From assembly GCA_050257395.1 (NCBI GenBank), contig JBLMWU010000039.1:1-7911 (forward strand): DNA of 7,911 bases, written 5' to 3'. How positions within the stretch are numbered: position 1 is the stretch's first letter; every line of letters starts with the position of its first letter. The notes under the pieces were generated by a model. It did not search any database and was not told where the DNA came from. It worked only from the letters and a program-made list of their open reading frames with translations. A program made the position numbers and the translations under genes. Of the stretch, positions 1-7,911 are shown one piece after another. The DNA is from JAIRTY01 sp050257395. Lineage in GTDB: Bacteria; Actinomycetota; Actinomycetes; Streptosporangiales; Streptosporangiaceae.

Positions 1-84
1 GGGCCGCCTTCCCCCGGGGGGGCGGGGGCCGCCGCTCCTTTGCGCGGGCCCGCGCCCTGGCCGGGCCCGCTGACGGCGCGCCGG
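1..84. other. GC-rich non-coding upstream region with palindromes
   Basis: I see no gene here that can be supported on either strand. It holds several GC-rich inverted repeats: CCGCC at 4-8 facing GGCGG at 21-25 around a CCCCCGGGGG core, a perfect 14-base palindrome GCGCGGGCCCGCGC at 42-55, and GGCGCGCC at 75-82. The first could be the foot of a transcription terminator for an upstream gene outside the window, but there is no U tract. The 14-base palindrome lies 29 bases upstream of the candidate -35 box and could be an operator. In DNA this GC-rich, such palindromes also arise by chance, so no function is assigned. Confidence 0.35.
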
Positions 85-114
85 TTGACGGCCCTGCCAG
101 GCCCGTGGTCTACT
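85..114 (+). promoter_or_regulatory. Candidate sigma70-type promoter for the cobalamin operon
   Basis: A good -35 hexamer, TTGACG, lies at 85-90. With an 18-base spacer it is followed by TCTACT at 109-114, which matches the TATAAT consensus at four of six positions. Transcription would then start near 120-122, just ahead of the first riboswitch helix (5' strand at 129-135), which is where a riboswitch promoter should sit. The -10 is only moderate and the spacing slightly long, so the placement is inference from position and motif. Riboswitch-controlled operons usually need no further activator, and no clear operator is visible between the boxes. Confidence 0.4.
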
Positions 115-119
115 CAGCG

Positions 120-289
120 GCGTTCCAAGGACGGCAGCGGAGGAAGCCGGTGTGAATCCGGCGCGGTCCCGCCACTGTCACCGGGGAGCGACCCTCGCTC
201 CAGCCACCGCCGCACCGCGGCGGGAAGGCTGAGGGGAGCCCTGATCCGGGAGCCAGGAGACTCCGGCCGTCCGTTTCCTTCACAACCGG
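120..289 (+). promoter_or_regulatory. Cobalamin (B12) riboswitch aptamer, class I
   Basis: This leader RNA would bind a cobalamin such as adenosylcobalamin and control the downstream cob genes. The conserved core is clear: GGAAG at 142-146, then GCCGGTGTGAATCCGGC (146-162), the invariant CCCGCCACTGT (168-178), and the B12 box AGCCAGGAGACTC (251-263). A closing helix pairs GGACGGC (129-135) with GCCGTCC (266-272). Peripheral hairpins are 185-191 with 195-201, and 207-213 with 217-223, the second enclosed by AGCC/GGCT (202-205 with 227-230). Downstream, CCGTT (271-275) can pair with AA(C)CGG (284-289) as P13. Its loop contains TTCAC, complementary to GTGAA (152-156) in loop L5, as expected for the L5-L13 kissing interaction known in class-I cobalamin riboswitches. 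The placement directly before cobD agrees with feedback control. The exact 5' edge is uncertain. Confidence 0.95.
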
Positions 290-321
290 GGCGTGGTCAC
301 CCCGAGGAAGGTGCGGGCCAC
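274..321 (+). promoter_or_regulatory. Riboswitch expression platform with strong Shine-Dalgarno
   Basis: The purine-rich sequence GAGGAAGG at 304-311 is the only strong ribosome-binding site ahead of cobD. It sits 10 bases before the ATG at 322. Two alternative structures could mask it. In the first, TTTCCTT (274-280) pairs with GAGGAAG (304-310), with GGGG (288-291) pairing to CCCC (300-303) above a seven-base bulge. In the second, GTGG (293-296) pairs with CCAC (318-321) and CACC (298-301) with GGTG (310-313), closing over the ribosome-binding region. The strand at 274-280 overlaps the putative L13 loop, so ligand-dependent kissing would compete with the first structure. There is no U-rich terminator, so control of translation is more likely than attenuation. 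Which fold is the off state cannot be decided from sequence. Confidence 0.6.
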
Positions 322-396
322 ATGATGCCGCAGTCAGGAGCGCCCCGCCGGGCGCCAGCACGCACGCCGCGTTCTCTCAGCACCAGCCGCTCGTAA
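322..396 (+). CDS. Putative 24-codon leader peptide coupled to cobD
   Basis: A short ORF starts at ATG 322 (a second ATG follows at 325) and ends with TAA at 394-396. It encodes a 24-residue peptide beginning MMPQSGAPRR and rich in Arg, Ser, Pro and Ala, with no recognisable domain, signal or membrane segment. It has the good Shine-Dalgarno GAGGAAGG, 10 bases upstream, whereas cobD has none. Its stop overlaps the cobD start in TAATG, the usual geometry for termination-reinitiation. The likely role is to carry riboswitch control of translation onto cobD rather than to make a working peptide. A 6-bp hairpin, GCGCCC/GGGCGC (340-355), lies inside the ORF. Expression and conservation are untested, and it may be only a spacer. 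Confidence 0.5.
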   Translation: MMPQSGAPRRAPARTPRSLSTSRS

Positions 397-1334
397 TGCG
401 CAGGCCCGGGCTCGCGCCCGGGCTGCTGCTCGGAACCGTTCTCGACGTCTGGCTGGCTGATCCGGCAACGGGTCATCCGGTGGCGGGCTTCGGCACCGCC
501 GCGTCCTGGGCCGAGAGCCGGATCTGGGCAGACAGCCGCCTGCGCGGGGCCCTGTTCGTGCTGCTGTGCGCCGGCCCGGTGACCGCCGCCGGGCTCGCGG
601 TCCAGCGGCGGACCCGGCGCGGCGCCGCCGTGACCGCGGCCGCGACCTGGACCGTGCTGGGCGGTGCGTCGCTGGCCGCCGAGGCCGCGGCCGTCGCGGC
701 CGCGCTCGAGGCTGGTGACCTCGCCGCGGCGCGCGGGCGGCTGCCCGCCCTGTGCGGGCGCGACCCGGCCGGCCTGGACGCCGCGGGCATCGCCCGGGCC
801 ACGGTGGAGTCGGTCGCCGAGAACACCTGCGACGCCGTGGTGGCGCCGCTGCTGTGGGGCGCTGCCTGCGGCATCCCGGGCCTGCTCGGCTACCGGGCCG
901 TGAACACGCTGGACGCCATGGTCGGCCACCGCAGCCCGCGCTATGAGCGGTTCGGCTGGGCAGCAGCCCGCCTCGACGACCTGGCCGGCCTGGCGCCGGC
1001 CCGGCTGACCGCGCTGCTGGCGGCGGCGCTGGCGCCGGCCGCGGGCGGCAGTTCCCGCGGCGCGCTGCGGGCCCTGCGCCGCGACGGCGGCCGCCACCCG
1101 AGCCCGAACGCCGGCCGCTGCGAGGCCGCGTTCGCGGGCGCGCTGGGCGTGCGGCTCGGCGGCACCAACGTGTACGCGGGCCGGGCCGAGCAGCGCGGCC
1201 TGCTCGGCGACGGGCCGCCGCCGGGCCCGCGCGACATCCGCCGGGCGGTGCTGCTGTCCCGGCTCACCGGCGCCGCGTCGGCCGTGCTGGCCGCGTCGGC
1301 GGCCTGCGCGCTGGCCGGCGGTGACCGCCGGTGA
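396..1334 (+). CDS. cobD: Adenosylcobinamide-phosphate synthase CobD/CbiB
   Basis: This membrane enzyme of late cobalamin synthesis joins an aminopropanol (or its phosphate) to adenosylcobyric acid to give adenosylcobinamide (phosphate). It is CobD in the Pseudomonas naming, equal to CbiB, and is not the Salmonella CobD decarboxylase. At 312 residues it has normal family length. Family motifs are GHPVAGFG (26-33), VESVAENTCDAVVAPL (137-152), RAVNTLDAMVGH (167-178), YERFGWAAARLDDLA (183-197) and HPSPNAGRCEAAFAGALG (234-251). Hydrophobic segments near 5-20, 50-70, 78-103, 146-165, 203-216 and 285-307 suit an integral membrane protein. ATG 396 is the only start codon in this frame between about 300 and the first motif. 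It has no Shine-Dalgarno and overlaps the leader ORF stop, so translation is probably coupled. The 3' end overlaps cobQ by four bases (GTGA). Confidence 0.95.
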   Translation: MRRPGLAPGLLLGTVLDVWLADPATGHPVAGFGTAASWAESRIWADSRLRGALFVLLCAGPVTAAGLAVQRRTRRGAAVTAAATWTVLGGASLAAEAAAVAAALEAGDLAAARGRLPALCGRDPAGLDAAGIARATVESVAENTCDAVVAPLLWGAACGIPGLLGYRAVNTLDAMVGHRSPRYERFGWAAARLDDLAGLAPARLTALLAAALAPAAGGSSRGALRALRRDGGRHPSPNAGRCEAAFAGALGVRLGGTNVYAGRAEQRGLLGDGPPPGPRDIRRAVLLSRLTGAASAVLAASAACALAGGDRR

Positions 1335-2817
1335 CCGGGCTGCTGGTGGCGGGCACCACCTCCGACGCTGGGAAGAGCGTGATCACGGCGGGCATCTGCC
1401 GCTGGCTGGCCCGCCAGGGCCTCAAGGTGGCGCCGTTCAAGGCGCAGAACATGTCCCTGAACTCGTTCGTCACCGCGGACGGCTGCGAGATCGGCCGGGC
1501 CCAGGCCATGCAGGCCGCGGCGGCGGGCATCGAGCCGGAAGGCGCGATGAACCCGGTGCTGCTCAAGCCGGGCGGGCACGGCAGCAGCCAGGTGATGCTG
1601 CTGGGCGAGCCGGTCGCCGAGACCGACGCGCTGTCCTACCGGCAGGTGAAGCCGCGGCTGCGCGAGGCCGTGCTGGACTGCCTGGCCGGCCTGCGGGAGC
1701 GGTTCGACGTGGTGGTCTGCGAGGGGGCGGGCAGCCCCGCCGAGATCAACCTGCGGGCGGACGACCTCGCGAACATGGGGCTGGCCCGCGCGGCCGGGCT
1801 GCCGGTCATCGTGGCGGGCGACATCGACCGGGGCGGCGTGCTCGCCGCCATGTTCGGCACCCTCGCCCTGCTCAGCCGGGAGGACCAGGCGCTGGTCGCC
1901 GGGTTCGTGGTGAACAAGTTCCGCGGCGACACAAGGCTGCTGCAGCCGGGGCTGGACATGCTGGCCGGTCTCACGTCGCGGCCGGTGCTCGGGGTGCTGC
2001 CGATGATCGGCGGGCTGTGGATCGACGCCGAGGACTCGCTCGCGCTGGACGCACGCCAGGCCCACCACGGCCCCGGGGCGGCCGCGGGCGGCGATCCGCT
2101 GCGGGTGGCGGTGGTCCGGCTGCCGCGGATCAGCAATTTCACCGACGTGGACCCGCTGGCGGCCGAGCCGTCGGTGGTGGTCCACTACGCCACGGCACCC
2201 GGCGAGCTGGCCGGCGCGGACCTGGTGATCGTGCCCGGCAGCCGGGCGACCGTCGCCGACCTTGCCTGGCTGCACGAGCGCGGTCTCGCCGCGGCGATCA
2301 CCGCCCGCGCCCGGGCGGGCCGCCCGGTGCTGGGCATCTGCGCGGGCTTCCAGATGCTGGCCCGCGGCATTCAGGACGAGGTGGAAAGCCGCGCCGGAGC
2401 GGTCCGCGGCCTGGGCCTGCTGCCCGCGGACGTCCGGTTCACCGCCGGCAAGACGCTGCGGCGCTGCCAGGGCGAGGGCTTCGGCGAGCAGGTGACCGGC
2501 TACCAGATCCACCACGGCGTGGCGGAGGTGACCGGCGGTGAGCCGTTCCCCGGCGGGTGCGCGGCCGGCGCGGTGTGGGGCACGTCCTGGCACGGGCTGT
2601 TCGAGAGCGACGGGTTCCGGCAGGCGGCCCTGGCCCGGGTCGCGGCCGCCGCCGGGCGCGGCTTCACCCCCGCGGGCGTGTCCTTCCAGGCCGAGCGCGA
2701 ACGCCAGCTCGACACCCTCGGCGACCTGATCGGCGGGCACCTGGACACCGGGGCGCTGCTGCGCCTCATCGAGGGCGGGCCGCCCGCCGGCCTTCCGTTC
2801 ATCCCCCCGGGAGCCCC

Positions 2818-2821
<4 letters not shown>
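1331..2821 (+). CDS. cobQ: Cobyric acid synthase CobQ (glutamine-dependent amidotransferase)
   Basis: A cytosolic enzyme that uses ATP and glutamine to amidate carboxylates b, d, e and g of adenosylcobyrinic acid a,c-diamide, giving adenosylcobyric acid, the substrate of the CobD encoded just upstream. The 496 residues match family length. The N-terminal ATP-binding domain (about 1-230) has the P-loop variant GTTSDAGKS (8-16), AQNMSLNS (38-45), EGAGSPAEINL (131-141) and GDIDRGG (163-169). The C-terminal class-I glutaminase domain (about 258-430) carries the expected nucleophile Cys337 in PVLGICAGFQML, and His421 in GTSWHGLF as probable catalytic histidine; HHG lies at 394-396. GTG 1331 was chosen because the family N-terminus (GLLVAGTTSDAGKS) follows directly and the GTGA overlap with cobD is typical of coupled genes. 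The stop overlaps cobN in ATGA. Confidence 0.97.
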
Positions 2822-6501
<3,680 letters not shown>

Positions 6502-6503
6502 TA

Positions 6504-6591
6504 CCTCCCACCGCGCCATTTGGCGCGCCTCCGGCACGACCATGCGAAGTGCTTACTGGCGTGCCTTCGGCACGACGCACCGCGAGGGAGG
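6504..6591 (+). repeat. Structured intergenic element with near-direct repeat and hairpins
   Basis: The spacer between cobN and the chelatase ATPase holds two 20-base copies that agree at 18 positions: 6521-6540 and 6557-6576. They differ by C/T at copy positions 6 and 11. There is a hairpin CGCGCC-ATTT-GGCGCG at 6512-6527 and another, CGTGCC-TTC-GGCACG, at 6560-6574. The whole stretch is bracketed by CCTCCC (6504-6509) and GGGAGG (6586-6591), which are perfectly complementary. The middle part (about 6541-6557) is visibly less GC-rich than the flanking genes. This could be a dispersed repeat of the REP or miniature-element kind, or a processing or stability structure in the message. There is no U tract, so an intrinsic terminator is unlikely. 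Confidence 0.55.
6584..6591 (+). promoter_or_regulatory. Strong Shine-Dalgarno fixing the TTG start of the chelatase ATPase
   Basis: GAGGGAGG is a strong Shine-Dalgarno, seven bases before TTG at 6599. It decides the start of the downstream gene: no ATG or GTG at comparable spacing opens that frame, and the family's conserved N-terminus begins right after this TTG. Its GGGAGG core is perfectly complementary to CCTCCC at 6504-6509, so a long-range stem could mask it. Confidence 0.8.
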
Positions 6592-6598
6592 CGGGCAA

Positions 6599-7911
6599 TT
6601 GAGCGGGTTCCCGTTCAGCGCCGTGGTGGGCATGGACGACCTGCGGCTGGCGCTGGTGCTCAACGCCGTGTCCCCGGCGATCGGCGGGGTGCTGGTGCGC
6701 GGCGAGAAGGGCACCGCCAAGTCGACCATGGTCCGGGCGCTGGCCGCGGTGCTGCCGGAGGTGGCCGCGGTGACCGGGTGCCGGTTCAGCTGCGATCCGG
6801 CGGCGCCGGACGCCGGCTGCCCGGACGGGCCGCACGGCCCGGCGGCGCCCGCGGCGGCCCGGCCGGCCCGGCTGGTGGAGCTCCCCGTCGGCGCGAGCGA
6901 GGACCGGCTGGTGGGGGCGCTGGACATCGAGCGGGCGCTGACCGAGGGGGTCAAGGCGTACGAGCCGGGCCTGCTCGCGGCCGCCCACCGCGGGGTGCTG
7001 TACGTGGACGAGGTCAACCTGCTGCACGACCACCTGGTCGACCTGCTGCTGGACGCCGCCGCGCTGGGCACCTGCTACGTCGAGCGGGAAGGCGTGTCGG
7101 TCCGGCACCCGGCGCGGTTCCTGCTGGTCGGCACCATGAACCCGGAAGAAGGCGAGCTGCGGCCGCAGCTGCTGGACCGGTTCGGCCTCACCGTGGAGGC
7201 GGCGGCGCCGCGGGACGCGGGACCGCGGGCGGAGGTGATCCGGCGCCGGCTGGCCTACGACGCCGACCCGGCCGGCTTCACCGCCGCCTGGGCGGAGGCG
7301 GAGAACGCGCTCGCTGACCGGATCGCCGCCGCCCGGCAGCGGCTGGCCGGGGTGGTCCTGCCGGACAGCGCGCTGCGGCAGGTCGCGTCCGTGTGCGCGG
7401 CGTTCGGCGTGGACGGGCTGCGCGCGGATCTGGTCACCGCGCGGGCCGCGCTGGCGCACGCCGCCTGGGCGGGCCGGCCGGAGGTCACCGCGGCGGACAT
7501 CCGGGCCGCCGCCCGGCTGGCGCTGCCGCACCGCCGCCGGCGGCAGCCGTTCGACGCCCCCGGCCTGCCCGAGGACGAGCTGGACCAGGCGCTGGCCGAC
7601 GCCATGGATGACGACGGCCCGGACGACGACGGTCCCGGCGACGGTGACGGCAGCGCCGGCGGTGACCGCAGTGGCCGGACGGGCGGGGCTGGGGACAGCG
7701 CCCAGCCGGACAGCGGCCGGGGCCGGGACCGCGACCCGCAGCGGGCGGGCGCCACCGCACCCGGCGCACACGGTGACGGCACAGCCGGGCCGGGCACCCC
7801 GCCGGCCGGAGCGCCGGACGGGCCGCTGGCGCAGCGCCAGCCCCGGGCCGGCGAGCACGGCACCGGTGAGGGAGCAGCGGAGCCGCCCGCGGCCGCGCCC
7901 GGCCCGGTGTT
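6599..7911 (+). CDS. Cobaltochelatase ATPase subunit, ChlI/ChlD-type fusion (3'-truncated by window)
   Basis: This is the AAA+ motor predicted to drive CobN. The window holds 437 codons with no stop, so the C-terminus is missing. After the TTG start the protein reads SGFPFSAVVGMDDLRLAL, the usual opening of actinobacterial BchI/ChlI-like proteins. The AAA+ module (about 1-215) has Walker A GEKGTAKS (35-42), Walker B LYVDEVN (134-140), and the sensor and arginine-finger region GTMNPEEGELRPQLLDRF (178-195). A helical lid follows (about 215-330, ending LALPHRRRR). From Met336 runs an acidic, then Gly/Pro/Ala-rich linker (337-437), like the one joining the ChlI-like part to a C-terminal von Willebrand A (ChlD) domain in this family; the expected vWA domain lies beyond the edge. 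Cys61, Cys65, Cys74 and His79 cluster in an insertion after Walker A. The neighbouring cobN supports cobalt rather than magnesium chelation. Often annotated as magnesium chelatase or ChlID. Confidence 0.9.
   Translation, partial: MSGFPFSAVVGMDDLRLALVLNAVSPAIGGVLVRGEKGTAKSTMVRALAAVLPEVAAVTGCRFSCDPAAPDAGCPDGPHGPAAPAAARPARLVELPVGASEDRLVGALDIERALTEGVKAYEPGLLAAAHRGVLYVDEVNLLHDHLVDLLLDAAALGTCYVEREGVSVRHPARFLLVGTMNPEEGELRPQLLDRFGLTVEAAAPRDAGPRAEVIRRRLAYDADPAGFTAAWAEAENALADRIAAARQRLAGVVLPDSALRQVASVCAAFGVDGLRADLVTARAALAHAAWAGRPEVTAADIRAAARLALPHRRRRQPFDAPGLPEDELDQALADAMDDDGPDDDGPGDGDGSAGGDRSGRTGGAGDSAQPDSGRGRDRDPQRAGATAPGAHGDGTAGPGTPPAGAPDGPLAQRQPRAGEHGTGEGAAEPPAAAPGPV

Noticed and set aside
4..25. CCGCC/GGCGG hairpin as an intrinsic terminator of an upstream gene
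   Set aside because: No U-rich tail and no visible upstream gene. A plain GC-rich palindrome is equally likely.
30..44. AAAGGAG on the minus strand as a ribosome-binding site for a divergent gene
   Set aside because: No ATG, GTG or TTG lies within the remaining bases to the window edge on that strand.
40..396. 118-codon ORF reading through the riboswitch
   Set aside because: Its first two thirds coincide with the structured aptamer and have no ribosome-binding site. Only the last 24 codons, from ATG 322 behind a strong Shine-Dalgarno, are plausible.
941..2740. Antisense ORF of about 599 codons across cobD and cobQ
   Set aside because: Same cause: composition-driven open frame, opposite to two genes with intact family motifs.
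6512..6574. The spacer hairpins as an intrinsic terminator ending the operon after cobN
   Set aside because: Neither hairpin is followed by a U tract, and the next gene is functionally linked with its own strong Shine-Dalgarno 10 bases after the second hairpin.
6520..7317. Plus-strand ORF of 265 codons overlapping the chelatase gene in another frame
   Set aside because: Its translation is Gly/Arg/Ala-rich without motifs. The real gene is in the neighbouring frame from TTG 6599 and stays open to the window edge.
6599..7911. Magnesium chelatase for chlorophyll synthesis
   Set aside because: Cobalamin genes surround it and no photosynthesis gene is visible. A role with CobN fits the context better.
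7604..7911. The acidic and Gly/Pro-rich tail as a frameshifted or degraded region
   Set aside because: The frame stays open, and an acidic, proline-rich linker is normal between the AAA+ and vWA parts of ChlD-type proteins.

Overview
The window looks like a chromosomal piece of a high-GC actinobacterium (phylum Actinomycetota). Base composition is very GC-rich, codon third positions are almost all G or C, genes overlap by four bases (GTGA, ATGA), and the cobalamin genes are of the actinobacterial kind: a CobN paired with a fused ChlI/ChlD-type ATPase rather than CobS/CobT. The genus cannot be read from the sequence.

Layout. Positions 1-84 are GC-rich non-coding DNA with palindromes and no gene that I can support. 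A candidate promoter (85-114) is followed by a class-I cobalamin (B12) riboswitch (about 120-289) and an expression platform with a strong Shine-Dalgarno (304-311). That Shine-Dalgarno serves a 24-codon leader ORF (322-396), whose stop codon overlaps the cobD start (TAATG). Then come cobD/cbiB (396-1334), cobQ (1331-2821) and cobN (2818-6501), each overlapping the next by four bases. A roughly 97-base intergenic element with a near-direct repeat and two hairpins follows. The last gene (6599 to the window end) encodes the AAA+ half of a ChlI/ChlD-type cobaltochelatase subunit; it starts at TTG and is cut by the window edge inside its linker.

How it works together. CobN and the AAA+ protein would form an ATP-dependent cobaltochelatase that inserts cobalt into hydrogenobyrinic acid a,c-diamide, the late-cobalt-insertion (aerobic) route. 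CobQ amidates the adenosylated a,c-diamide to adenosylcobyric acid. CobD/CbiB attaches the aminopropanol arm to give adenosylcobinamide. The product, cobalamin, would feed back through the riboswitch. Continuous overlaps suggest one polycistronic message from cobD through cobN, with the chelatase ATPase probably on the same message behind a structured spacer.

The core is a recognisable cobalamin operon, not a new system. The parts worth a second look are regulatory: a putative L5-L13 kissing interaction whose L13 strand could instead pair with the Shine-Dalgarno; translational coupling of cobD to a leader peptide; and the repeat-bearing cobN-chelatase spacer, which could mask the next gene's Shine-Dalgarno.
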